DNA from: Saprospiraceae bacterium
GTDB taxonomy: Bacteria > Bacteroidota > Bacteroidia > Chitinophagales > Saprospiraceae
Assembly: GCA_016710625.1 (NCBI GenBank)
Contig: JADJVK010000015.1
Span: 11,021 to 75,020, forward strand
Direction: 5' to 3'
DNA length: 64,000 nucleotides
The position numbers and the translations under genes are program-made. Below, one piece after another: positions 18,817 through 27,340 of the stretch. Within the stretch, counting starts at the first letter, position 1. The number at the start of each line of letters is the position of its first letter. The notes under the pieces were generated by a model. The model ran no database searches. It saw only the letters and a list, made by a program, of their open reading frames with translations, and was not told the origin of the DNA.

Positions 18817-20190
18817 ATGAAATACTTTTTACAAATTTTAATTATACTATTTTTTTCATATTTATCAATTTCACAAAATTGTAATGAAATAACTATAAAT
18901 AATTCAAATGATCAAATATTTTATATTGATTCAAATTCAATTAATTTAAACTTAAAATATATTTCGGCAAGTCAATCAACAAAACCTAGTCAACATATTT
19001 GGCAAACAGATAGCAATACGATAATCAATCAAAATAATTTAATAACAATTAATATAACTAATCCTGGAATTTATAAATACACTTTATATAGAAATCAATT
19101 TGATATAAATAGTATAAATTTAATACAAAATGGTAGTTTTGAAAATGGCAATCTTGGATTTAACTCAGATTTAATGTACGTTACACCTGTAAAAAACAAT
19201 ATAATTAGTAATGGAATATATACTATAGTTGATAAAAATCAATTACTTAGTTCATTAAATAATTCATTTTCAAACTGCCAACCAGCTGATTCAAATAAAT
19301 TTCTTATAGCATTTGGTAATAATAATTTTGAAGAATTAATATGGTCTCAAAAAGTTCCTGTTAAAAAAAATAAATTTTATTATATAGAATATTTTGCTTC
19401 TAGTTTTGATACTATAAACTCAGCATCTATAAATCTTTCAATTAATGATGATTATCCAAATAACTATTTTCCAATTTCTAGTGCAAATTGTAATTGGCAG
19501 GGACCCTATTTTTTTTGGAATTCAGGCTTAGATTCAATTGCAGAGGTCAAATTAAATAATTATTATTCACTAAACGGTTGTCATATTTTATTTGATAATA
19601 TTAGTTTATCTGAAGCAATTACAGATTCTTGTAAGGTGATTTTTGAGGTTAAAAAGATAACTAATAATAATTTTATCTCTGGTAGAGTTTTAAATTGTTG
19701 TTCTAAGCCAATTTCAAATTCATTAATAAAATTGATTATCAATAATAATATTGTAAAAATTGATACAACTGATGAACTTGGATACTATTCTTTTGATTCA
19801 ATACCAATAATTGCCAATCCAACAAATGAAAAATTTAGAGTTGAATTAGATTATAATAAGAATGAGCCATATTGTACAAATACAAAAGATTTAATATTGT
19901 TTAAAAAAGATTTTCTTCAAATTTCAAACTTAAATAAATATCAAAAAATTATTGCGGATGTAAACGATAGTGGAAATTTAACAACTCTTGATTTAGTAAA
20001 TATGCAACAAGTTATTCTTCAAATAAATCCAAACTATTCAAATGGTAATATTATAATTTTAAATGATTATAAAAATACTATTAATAGAAGTAATTTTATT
20101 TCAATACCATCTAATACAGTTGGTCCTTATAAAGATTTAAATTTCATTTATAACTATAAAGGTGATTTAGATTGTAGTTGTAAATATTAA
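18817..20190 (+). CDS. Secreted multidomain protein with a dockerin-like calcium motif
   Basis: A 457-residue exported protein with the signal peptide MKYFLQILIILFFSYLSIS. An Ig/PKD-like N-terminal part is followed from about residue 105 by LIQNGSFENGNLGF, a start seen in galactose-binding-like (CBM) folds. Near residue 285 ISGRVLNCCSKPISNSLIKL with DELGYYSFDSI matches a carboxypeptidase-regulatory-like beta-sandwich. Near residue 380 DVNDSGNLTTLD with LVNMQQVIL is a calcium-binding dockerin type I-like loop and helix, in a single copy. No T9SS sorting domain is visible. Base composition is more AT-rich than neighbouring genes, which may mark a recent arrival. Its target is unknown. Confidence 0.7.
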   Translation: MKYFLQILIILFFSYLSISQNCNEITINNSNDQIFYIDSNSINLNLKYISASQSTKPSQHIWQTDSNTIINQNNLITINITNPGIYKYTLYRNQFDINSINLIQNGSFENGNLGFNSDLMYVTPVKNNIISNGIYTIVDKNQLLSSLNNSFSNCQPADSNKFLIAFGNNNFEELIWSQKVPVKKNKFYYIEYFASSFDTINSASINLSINDDYPNNYFPISSANCNWQGPYFFWNSGLDSIAEVKLNNYYSLNGCHILFDNISLSEAITDSCKVIFEVKKITNNNFISGRVLNCCSKPISNSLIKLIINNNIVKIDTTDELGYYSFDSIPIIANPTNEKFRVELDYNKNEPYCTNTKDLILFKKDFLQISNLNKYQKIIADVNDSGNLTTLDLVNMQQVILQINPNYSNGNIIILNDYKNTINRSNFISIPSNTVGPYKDLNFIYNYKGDLDCSCKY

Positions 20191-20264
20191 TAAACTTGTT
20201 ATTTTTAAAAAACTTAAAAACCCGTCCTCAATAGTTTAACATATTTAGTAATAAGTTTTATTCA

Positions 20265-21803
20265 TCACCCAAACAATCCTTTCCCTTTCCTATTACCACC
20301 AATACCTAAAACCCCTAAAATTCCTCGGGTAATTTCCCTTGCCAACGATCGACCAACTTGCTTTGTAATCGAACTATCTAGCACGGTTTGCAAGATGCCT
20401 TTCTCTGCTTTTTTGGGCTCAGATGCTTCGGATTCTGTTTCTCCAAATGTTGCTTCTAATTTTTTTGTTAGAATTTCATATGCACTTTCTCTATCAATAA
20501 CCTCATTATATTTTCTTACTAAATGTGATTGATTAACAATGCTATCAATTTCATCAGTTGTAAGCACATCCATTCTAGATTGAGGTGCTCTCATCAAAGT
20601 ATGCACTAAAGGTGTTGGAGTACCTTTTTCACTTAAAACTGTTACAAATGCCTCTCCAATTCCTAACTCAGTCAGCATATTTGAGACATCATAAAATTCA
20701 GATTCAGGATAATTCTCTGCTGCTGTTTTAATGGATTTTCTATCTTTCGCTGTGAAAGCCCTTAAAGCATGTTGGATTTTCATACCTAATTGCCCTAAAA
20801 CCGACTCTGGTACATCAGCTGGGTTCTGAGTGATGAAATAAATACCGACACCTTTGGATCTGATTAATTTGATAATCGTTTCGATTTGATTCAATAAAGC
20901 GGAAGTTGCTTCTTCGAAAACCAGATGGGCTTCATCAATAAATAAAACCAATTTTGGTTGTTCTACATCACCCATTTCTGGGAATGTGGAATATATTTCA
21001 GCTAATAATTGCAAAATAAAGGTTGAAAACAACTTCGGTCTATCCTGCACATCGCTCAATCTCACAATATTAACGATGCCTCTTCCATTTTCGTCAACTC
21101 TCAATAAATCTTCAACTTCAAATGATTTTTCGCCAAAGAAAATATCTGCACCTTGTTGCTCTAGCTCTACCACTTTTCTCATGATAGATCCCATGGTTGT
21201 AGAAGTGATGAGTCCATACTCCGACTTCAAATCATCTTTCCCTTCATTCATAATGTATTGCAACACTTTCTTAAGATCTTTCAAATCTAACAATGGCAAT
21301 GCATTATCATCACAATACTTAAAAAGGACAGCAACAGCACCAGTTTGAGTTTCATTCAATCCCAACATTTTAGAAAACAAAACGGGACCAAATTCTAAAA
21401 TAGTTGCTCTTAATCTTGCTCCTTTTTCAGTAGATAAAGTAAGAAATTCGACAGTGCAAGCCTCTGGATTCCAATCTATTCCAATTTTTTCGTGTCTGCT
21501 TTCTACTTTTTCATTGCATTCTCCAGAAGCTGCGATACCACTCAAATCCCCTTTGATATCCATCAATAAAGAAGGTACTCCATTTTGGGCTAACTGCTCA
21601 GCAAAAAGCTGTAATGATTTCGTTTTACCTGTACCAGTCGCCCCAGCAATCAAACCATGTCGGTTGACAGTTCTTAATGGAATTCTAATTTTGGCTTCAG
21701 GGAAACATTCTCCATCTAGAGTAGCAGCTCCGATGTCAATGGAAGCACCTTTAAAGAAATAACCATCTTTAATAATCTGTAAAAATTTATCTGTAGAAGC
21801 CAT
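20265..21803 (-). CDS. HerA-like / DUF853 (YjgR-type) ATPase
   Basis: A 512-residue P-loop ATPase of the HerA/FtsK superfamily, DUF853 group. Walker A is GATGTGKTKSLQ; Walker B is KLVLFIDEAHLVF; the sensor region is IYFITQNPADVPESVLGQLG with an arginine-containing HALRAFTAKDRK segment. The C-terminal tail (KQVGRSLAREITRGILG) is the conserved family end. It is cytosolic. Biological function is poorly known; no nuclease such as NurA lies beside it, so it is not a HerA-NurA repair unit. It is followed by no linked gene on the same strand within the window's gap to 20190. Confidence 0.88.
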   Translation of the reverse strand: MASTDKFLQIIKDGYFFKGASIDIGAATLDGECFPEAKIRIPLRTVNRHGLIAGATGTGKTKSLQLFAEQLAQNGVPSLLMDIKGDLSGIAASGECNEKVESRHEKIGIDWNPEACTVEFLTLSTEKGARLRATILEFGPVLFSKMLGLNETQTGAVAVLFKYCDDNALPLLDLKDLKKVLQYIMNEGKDDLKSEYGLITSTTMGSIMRKVVELEQQGADIFFGEKSFEVEDLLRVDENGRGIVNIVRLSDVQDRPKLFSTFILQLLAEIYSTFPEMGDVEQPKLVLFIDEAHLVFEEATSALLNQIETIIKLIRSKGVGIYFITQNPADVPESVLGQLGMKIQHALRAFTAKDRKSIKTAAENYPESEFYDVSNMLTELGIGEAFVTVLSEKGTPTPLVHTLMRAPQSRMDVLTTDEIDSIVNQSHLVRKYNEVIDRESAYEILTKKLEATFGETESEASEPKKAEKGILQTVLDSSITKQVGRSLAREITRGILGVLGIGGNRKGKGLFG

Positions 21804-21850
21804 TTTATATCTGAATTTGTGCTAAAATTAAGAATAGCATTGGGTAAAAC

Positions 21851-21892
21851 AAAAAAAGTGGCAAGAACATTCTGTCCAAACCACTTTTTTTT
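21851..21892 (-). terminator. Intrinsic terminator after fructose-6-phosphate aldolase
   Basis: AAAAAAAGTGG pairs with CCACTTTTTTT around a 19-nt loop, with T runs available on both strands. It lies 15 nt after the stop of the aldolase gene and before the HerA-like gene. Confidence 0.75.
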
Positions 21893-21906
21893 ATGAATTA
21901 AAATGA

Positions 21907-22563
21907 TTATCCATTCAATTTCTTGTAATCAGCCAAGAATTTTTCTAAGCCGATATCGGTTAATGGGTGATAAAGTAATCCAGTAATGGAACTCAATGGG
22001 CAAGTCACTACATGAGCACCAGCTTTTGCAGCTTGCACAATATGTAATGGACTTCTGATAGAAGCTGCCAATATTTGAGTTTCAAAATTTTGAATATCGT
22101 AAATCTCAGAAATTTCTGAAATCAAATCCATACCTTCCCAAGCCATATCGTCAATTCTTCCAACGAATGGAGAAACATAAGTAGCACCAGCTTTTGCTGC
22201 TAAAATCGCTTGCCCCGCAGAAAATACCAAGGTGCAATTCGTCGCAATACCTTCTTTAGAGAAATAGCTAATTGCTTTGATACCGTCTTTTGTCATCGGT
22301 ATTTTCACTACAATATTATCTGCTAACTCAGCTAAAATCTTGCCTTCACGAATCATTCCATCGTAGTCGGTAGCAATTACTTCTGCACTCACATCTCCTT
22401 CTACTATTGCAGCAATTTTTTTATAGTGATCCAAAATATTTTGTTCACCGATGACACCTTCTTTTGCCATCAAGGATGGATTTGTGGTCACACCATCTAA
22501 AATACCTAAATCATGAGCTTCTTTGATTTGATCAATATTAGCTGTGTCGATAAAAAATAACAT
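21907..22563 (-). CDS. fsa: Fructose-6-phosphate aldolase / transaldolase-like protein
   Basis: A 218-residue short transaldolase-family enzyme. The start FFIDTANIDQIKEAHDLGI with GVTTNPSL, the Schiff-base lysine in NIVVKIPMTKDG, NCTLVFSAGQAILAAKAGA and SPFVGRIDD are all classic for this family. Members of this size act either as fructose-6-phosphate aldolase or as true transaldolases; sequence alone does not settle it. It is cytosolic, in the pentose-phosphate or glycolytic branch, and lies two genes from phosphofructokinase with only the SRP RNA gene between. Confidence 0.92.
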   Translation of the reverse strand: MLFFIDTANIDQIKEAHDLGILDGVTTNPSLMAKEGVIGEQNILDHYKKIAAIVEGDVSAEVIATDYDGMIREGKILAELADNIVVKIPMTKDGIKAISYFSKEGIATNCTLVFSAGQAILAAKAGATYVSPFVGRIDDMAWEGMDLISEISEIYDIQNFETQILAASIRSPLHIVQAAKAGAHVVTCPLSSITGLLYHPLTDIGLEKFLADYKKLNG

Positions 22564-22597
22564 AATTTTAAATATGGAAATTGTAGAAAAGTAAAAA

Positions 22598-22676
22598 CGT
22601 CATGCACACCGCTCAACCTACTGCCCTTGCTGCATTTCTGCCCTGGGGGGGTTCGCAAGGAGCTGGTCGCATGACG
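22598..22676 (-). ncRNA. ffs: Signal recognition particle RNA, small bacterial type
   Basis: Read on the minus strand, the core motif of helix 8 is visible: CCAGGGCAGAAATGCAGCAA followed by GGGCAG, which matches the conserved GAAA-containing tetraloop and asymmetric loop bound by Ffh. The ends pair as CGTCATGC (22669-22676) with GCATGACG (22598-22605), closing one long hairpin of about 80 nt. The transcript would target nascent membrane and secreted proteins with Ffh. The exact ends may differ by several bases. A matching promoter lies immediately upstream. Confidence 0.92.
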
Positions 22677-22681
22677 AAGTG

Positions 22682-22711
22682 CAAAGATAACAATGCATTT
22701 CTAATTTACAA
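22682..22711 (-). promoter_or_regulatory. Bacteroidota-type promoter of the SRP RNA
   Basis: On the minus strand TTG (22709-22711), a 19-nt spacer, then TATCTTTG (22682-22689). The predicted transcription start about 7 nt downstream coincides with the first base of the terminal stem of the SRP RNA, which supports both calls. Confidence 0.75.
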
Positions 22712-22728
22712 TAAAAAATTAAAAAAAA

Positions 22729-23712
22729 TTATAATCCTAAAATGGAAGCTACTGCAAACAAGTCTTTTGAGAAAGTTTTTGTTTTATTTATTGCATCATC
22801 GAAGGAGGTATAGGCTAATTCATTATCTATAATTCCAACCATTTTATTGGATTCTCCATTCATCAACCCCAAAACTGCACCATAACCAAGTCGGCTGGCA
22901 AGTACTCTATCCGCACAACTTGGTGAGCCTCCTCTTTGTAAGTGCCCGATTACAGTTACTTTCGTATCAAAAAAGCTGTAAATTTCTTTAACTTTTTCAG
23001 CGATTTCATAAGCACCACCATTCATATTTCCTTCAGAAATAACCACTAAACTGAACAATTTCTTTCTTTTTACCCCTTTTTTCAGCTTTTCAACCAATTG
23101 TTCCACATCCATATCGTCTTCTGGAATAAGAATTCCTCCAGCTCCAGCTCCAATACCTGTAAACAAACCAATATAACCAGAGGCTCTTCCCATTACTTCA
23201 ATAAAAAATAATCTGTCATGAGAATCTGCAGTGTCACGAATTCTATCCGCAGCTTCCATTGCTGTATTTATTGCAGTATCGAAACCTATTGTAAAATCAG
23301 TTCCATACAAATCATTATCAATCGTGCCAGGTATCCCTAAAAAAGGAATATCATATGTTTCGCTAAATAATTTTGCCCCGGTAAAAGTACCGTTGCCGCC
23401 TATAGCAACACAGGCATCTATTTCAAAGTTTTTGAGATTTTCGTAAGCTCTTTTTCTACCTTCTTCAGTTTTAAACTCTTCACTTCTAGCAGTTCGCAAC
23501 ATAGTACCTCCTCTATGAATGATATTCCCAACATGGCGGGATTCTAATCTTTTAATATCCCCTTTTATCATTCCATCATAACCTCTTTCTACCCCATAAA
23601 CTTGAATATCGTTGTAAATGGCGGTACGAACAACTGCACGAATAGCCGCATTCATGCCAGGAGCATCCCCACCTGATGTAAATACTGCTATTTTGTTAAT
23701 ATTTTTTTTCAT
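22729..23712 (-). CDS. pfkA: 6-phosphofructokinase (ATP type), with Asp-to-Asn change in GGDG motif
   Basis: A 327-residue glycolytic kinase that phosphorylates fructose 6-phosphate. GGDAPGMNAAIR binds ATP, GIPGTIDNDLYGTDFTIGFD holds the catalytic Asp132 (the Gly in PGTIDND indicates an ATP rather than pyrophosphate enzyme), EVMGRASGYI and GHLQRGGSPSCADR bind substrate and phosphate. In the usual GGDG motif the Asp (E. coli Asp103, linked to Mg-ATP) is Asn107 here: AIGGNGTF, codon AAC. It lies 17 bp after the BadF-type kinase gene and is probably co-transcribed with it; the SRP RNA follows. Confidence 0.95.
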   Translation of the reverse strand: MKKNINKIAVFTSGGDAPGMNAAIRAVVRTAIYNDIQVYGVERGYDGMIKGDIKRLESRHVGNIIHRGGTMLRTARSEEFKTEEGRKRAYENLKNFEIDACVAIGGNGTFTGAKLFSETYDIPFLGIPGTIDNDLYGTDFTIGFDTAINTAMEAADRIRDTADSHDRLFFIEVMGRASGYIGLFTGIGAGAGGILIPEDDMDVEQLVEKLKKGVKRKKLFSLVVISEGNMNGGAYEIAEKVKEIYSFFDTKVTVIGHLQRGGSPSCADRVLASRLGYGAVLGLMNGESNKMVGIIDNELAYTSFDDAINKTKTFSKDLFAVASILGL

Positions 23713-23729
23713 TCTGAATAAAATAAAGA

Positions 23730-24575
23730 TTAATTCCTATTATTTAAATGATAGAATTTCAAATCATCTATTGGTTTTTTAATTACTTTTCCCATTTTCA
23801 AATTATATTCATCCAAAGTTAATTGAAGAATATCACTAAAATGGTATGCAATTGATCCAACAAAATGAACTGGTAATTGGTTGGCACCTTCATATTTCAA
23901 GATGTGTCTTTTGATTAATTCAGCAAAAGCATCCATCACCAATTTTTTAATATAAATGTGATATTTATGGTCTGCGACAAATTTAGCAAAAGAAGCTAAA
24001 TAAACATTTGCACTCTCTTTATAAACTCTATCTAATATCACTTTTTTATCAGATCCATAAAGATTTACGAAAGATTCTTCTAAATCAGTAGGCATTTCTC
24101 TATAAAAGAAGCCTTTTAATAATGATTTTCCTAAATTGGAACCACTACCTTCATCACCTAATAAATACCCTAAATTGAAGACATTATCTGTAATTTTAGT
24201 TCCATCATATGCACAAGTATTAGAGCCAGTTCCAATAATTACTGCAATTCCTGGTTCCACACCGCATAATGCTCTTGCAGCTGCCAACAAATCATGGTCA
24301 ACTACAACCTTTGCATTGGTAAATATTCTATTCAAAGCAGTATCTACGATGTTGCATCGTTGAGGATCGGAGCAACCAGCACCATAGAAATGAACTTCAG
24401 TAACCTCTTCTACCCCAACTTGATTCAAAAGATTTGTCTTGAGTTCATTCTCAATCCAATCTTCATTCTGGAAGTAAGGATTAAAGCCTTTTGTTTGATA
24501 TATTTGAGATTCACCCTGAGCATCAACGAACATCCAATCTGCCTTTGTTGAACCGCAATCACAGATAACTATCAT
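23730..24575 (-). CDS. BadF/BadG-type sugar kinase (N-acetylglucosamine kinase-like)
   Basis: A 281-residue ASKHA-fold kinase. The phosphate-1 loop is VICDCGSTKADWMFVD, the middle shows FYGAGCSDPQRC, and the second phosphate loop is IIGTGSNTCAYDG followed by GYLLGDEGSGSNLGK. These match the Bacteroidota group usually annotated as N-acetylglucosamine kinase-like; the sugar is an inference. It is cytosolic and forms a likely operon with pfkA, which fits feeding of phosphorylated sugar into glycolysis. Confidence 0.85.
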   Translation of the reverse strand: MIVICDCGSTKADWMFVDAQGESQIYQTKGFNPYFQNEDWIENELKTNLLNQVGVEEVTEVHFYGAGCSDPQRCNIVDTALNRIFTNAKVVVDHDLLAAARALCGVEPGIAVIIGTGSNTCAYDGTKITDNVFNLGYLLGDEGSGSNLGKSLLKGFFYREMPTDLEESFVNLYGSDKKVILDRVYKESANVYLASFAKFVADHKYHIYIKKLVMDAFAELIKRHILKYEGANQLPVHFVGSIAYHFSDILQLTLDEYNLKMGKVIKKPIDDLKFYHLNNRN

Positions 24576-24591
24576 ATAAAATATTTTTAAA

Positions 24592-24599
24592 CAAAGTTA
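24592..24599 (-). promoter_or_regulatory. Probable -7 element of the sugar kinase-pfkA operon
   Basis: On the minus strand TAACTTTG fits the TAnnTTTG consensus and lies 17 nt before the ATG. A TTAG about 18 nt further upstream is a weak -33 candidate. Confidence 0.45.
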
Positions 24600-24647
24600 G
24601 TGCATTTTTTACACTATCTAATAATAATAAATAATAAAAAAGTTATT

Positions 24648-25464
24648 TTATCTATATATCAGATGTGCATTTAATCCAATTAATTGTTTGTCAATATATA
24701 AAGGGTGGGGTGAATTAAAATTATAACTATATTGATAGTTGTGGAATAAACTGAATAAGTTATTAGTAGTATTATCTCTGAAAGAAATATCAATAAAATG
24801 ATTGAAATTTAGAAACTTGTTGAAAGTGACAAATCTACCATTTTTCAAAATTGTTTTGGGTGAATAATTTGGAACTATTCCATCAAATGGTAATAAGGGT
24901 ATTCCATTTAGATCTCGTATCAAAATTAACCAATGAAACTGAATGATCTGTACGAATGAAGTAGTTAGCATTATCATTTAATCTAAATGTTCCATTTATA
25001 TTCGCATCTAAATAAATTCTGTTATTGTAAGAAAAACTATTGTTACTTTTTAAATTGAAGTAATTATTCCCATAAAATTCTAAGTTTATTTTCGGTCCAA
25101 AAAACAAATTGGTTGATTTTTTTTGAAGAATATTGAATCCATATTGGTAAGCTAAATGTAAATTAGTAAAGTCGCTATTTGAGCTATAAATCAATTGTTT
25201 ATTTCTATTACTTAATTCTGATAATACAAAATCAATTGAAAATTTGGATAGAATATTTTTAGAAACATTTGAAATTGCAAAATTTAATGCTAAGCCCCCT
25301 TTACCTTTGTAAAGATTTGGCGAATGTCCCTTGTCCAGAAATTTCGTAATAGGAAAAGCAATCCCAAATGAAAAGTAGTTCCCATTTATATATGGTAACT
25401 CTTGAGAAAAAATTGATTTAGAGAGAATGAAGCAAAAAAGCGTCAATAATAATTTACATTTCAT
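24648..25464 (-). pseudogene. Outer-membrane beta-barrel protein gene with a frameshift near 24.9 kb
   Basis: Two overlapping frames form one gene of about 270 codons. The first (24883-25464) starts with the signal peptide MKCKLLLTLFCFILSKSIFS and shows barrel strands such as GNYFSFGIAFPITKF and LHLAYQYGFNILQ. The second frame carries on from RDLNGIPLLPFDGIVPNYSP to the end LIGLNAHLIYR, a typical barrel terminal strand. The break lies about 24,890-24,930; removing one base there would restore the frame. No specific function is recognised. Confidence 0.65.
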
Positions 25465-25496
25465 TGAACAAATATATGAAAAGTAATTAAAAAAAT

Positions 25497-25525
25497 GGGT
25501 GCTCAGTAATTAAACTGATGCACCC
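25497..25525 (-). terminator. Hairpin terminator upstream of the barrel gene
   Basis: GGGTGCTCAG pairs with CTGATGCACCC with one bulged base around 8 nt. On the minus strand it is followed by ATTTTTTTAATTA, so it would stop minus-strand read-through from the LytTR gene side. Confidence 0.55.
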
Positions 25526-25679
25526 TTCCAGTTGTAGGTATATAGATATCTTAAACTCTAATGACAAAATAATAAAGTTTACATATGTAAAATTATTATA
25601 ATATGCAAATATATGTTTATTTACCTGATATTAGCAATTAATTCTTTATAAATTATAAAAAAAAATAATATAATAAATA

Positions 25680-26194
25680 ATGAAGAAACTTAACTTATTG
25701 GAATTGAATAGAATATCAATTGAAAATTTTAAGAAAACTGAAAAAAAAGATTTAATTATTATTCTTGATAATATAAGATCAGCATTGAATATTGGTTCCA
25801 TATTTAGAACAGCTGATGCATTTCTTTTTAAAAAAATTATCTTGACAGGAATTTGTGCTACTCCTCCTAATAGAGAAATTTTAAAAACAGCAATCGGAGC
25901 AACTGATTCTGTAGATTGGGAATATTTCGAAGACGTAAAAGATGCTGTAATACATTACAAATCCGATAATTATAAAATAATAGGCATAGAACAAACTGAT
26001 ATATCTATACCGTTACAATCCTACCCTATTCATCAAAAGTAGCCTTAGTATTTGGAAATGAAGTAGGTGGCATAGACGATTCAATATTGGAATTATTGGA
26101 TTGTTCTATCGAAATACCACAATTTGGCACAAAACATTCATTGAATGTTGCTGTTTGTGCAGGCATTGTAATGTGGGAGTTTTCAAAACTATAA
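25680..26194 (+). pseudogene. TrmH/SpoU-family RNA methyltransferase with a frameshift near 26030
   Basis: A SPOUT 2'-O-methyltransferase of about 170 codons acting on tRNA or rRNA. The first frame (25680-26042) holds motif 1, NIRSALNIGSIFRTAD. It stops at YPIHQK, but the next frame continues with KVALVFGNEVGGID (motif 2) and IPQFGTKHSLNVAVCAGIV (motif 3), ending EFSKL at 26194. All three motifs of the S-adenosylmethionine knot are intact, so the coding capacity is complete apart from one indel at about 26,025-26,042. The lack of other damage suggests either a very recent mutation or a base-calling error. Confidence 0.85.
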
Positions 26195-26234
26195 ATTATA
26201 GAATTTTACAACTTAACTTTAATAAAAAGAAAAA

Positions 26235-26936
26235 TTATAGTTTTATTTTATCACTTAAAATGTTCATTAATTTGTCTTTATACACTCTTCCAATAGGGAG
26301 ATAAGTGTTTTTAATCCATATTCTTTTCTTTGTCAATTCCACAAAGCTTAATTCATCTTTATTAATAACAAATGATCGATGAATTTGAATAAATCGATCA
26401 TCCAAACTTGTAAGTAGGTTGTTGAGAGATACTTTTAAACCAAATTTATTGTGTTCAGTTTTCAGAAAACAGTAATTACCTTCTACTTCTATCCATAAAA
26501 TTTTGTCAGGATTTATGTTAATTTTTTGACCTTGTCTTCCTCTTACTGTTAAATCTAGTTTAGCTTTTTTTTGCAATGCGGATACATTCTGAATCAATAA
26601 ATTTATAATTGAATTCAATGTAACAGTATGAACAGGCAAAATGACTGTTATCGCATTTTTCAAACGCTCCTCTATATTGAAATCCAAATCTGATTCTTTG
26701 GATGTAAAGAAAATTATAGGAATATTATTAGCCAATAATTTTTCAAATAATTCAATATATTTTTCTAAATTTTCATGTATACATATAAATAAAATGTCTG
26801 GATTGAGTTCGTAAATATTCTGAAAAATCAAATCTGAATCTTTACAAATTCCTGCAAGTTCAAAATTTAATGACTTTACAATACTTACTAACCTTTCAGC
26901 TTGCTGATTTTCACTTTCAATTATTAAAATTTTCAT
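26235..26936 (-). CDS. LytTR-type DNA-binding regulator with degenerate receiver domain
   Basis: A 233-residue two-domain regulator. Residues 1-120 resemble a response-regulator receiver (KILIIESENQQAERL at the start), but the phosphoacceptor position of the usual PDLIFLD reads PDILFIC, giving Cys52 instead of Asp, so phosphorylation there is not possible. Residues about 135-230 are a LytTR DNA-binding domain with the hallmark ILWIEVEGNYCFLKT and FIQIHRSFVINKDEL. No histidine kinase is nearby. It lies directly downstream, on the same strand, of the giant surface-protein gene, separated from it by a terminator. Confidence 0.85.
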   Translation of the reverse strand: MKILIIESENQQAERLVSIVKSLNFELAGICKDSDLIFQNIYELNPDILFICIHENLEKYIELFEKLLANNIPIIFFTSKESDLDFNIEERLKNAITVILPVHTVTLNSIINLLIQNVSALQKKAKLDLTVRGRQGQKININPDKILWIEVEGNYCFLKTEHNKFGLKVSLNNLLTSLDDRFIQIHRSFVINKDELSFVELTKKRIWIKNTYLPIGRVYKDKLMNILSDKIKL

Positions 26937-26972
26937 ATATCTGAGTTATAATAAAAAATCATTTATAAAATT

Positions 26973-27000
26973 TGACAGTACCCTCTTTTGGGCACTGTCA
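26973..27000 (-). terminator. Intrinsic terminator of the giant HYR-repeat gene
   Basis: TGACAGTACCC (26973-26983) pairs with GGGCACTGTCA (26990-27000) with one mismatch and a 6-nt loop, 78 nt past the stop of the surface-protein gene and before the LytTR regulator. Confidence 0.65.
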
Positions 27001-27078
27001 TAACATTATAATAAAACTCACACTTCTACTTGATTAACCAGTAATGGTTATTTATTTTTTTATTAACTATTTATTAGT

Positions 27079-27340
27079 TTATCTCTTTACTTCGATATAA
27101 CCACTTTCTCTAACATCGTTAGCTGCTGTGAAAATATAGAAATATGTGCCATCCGGTAAATCATTGCCATTCCATGTCGCATTCCAATCATTCTTGTAGT
27201 CTGATTGTCTCAACACTTCTGAGCCCCATCTGTCGAAGATCCTAATCGTGTTCTCTCCATATCTTTCGATATTCTTGATCACTAACACATCATTCACTCC
27301 ATCTCCATTTGGTGATATCGCATTGTATAGCTCAATTCTT
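27079..27340 (-). other. T9SS type B (gliding-associated, CHU_C) sorting domain
   Basis: The last about 85 codons read AISPNGDGVNDVLVIKNIE, then IRIFDRWGSEVLRQ, WNGNDLPDGTYFYIF and a C-terminal GYIEVKR. This is the classic gliding-motility-associated C-terminal domain that routes proteins through type IX secretion. Confidence 0.93.
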
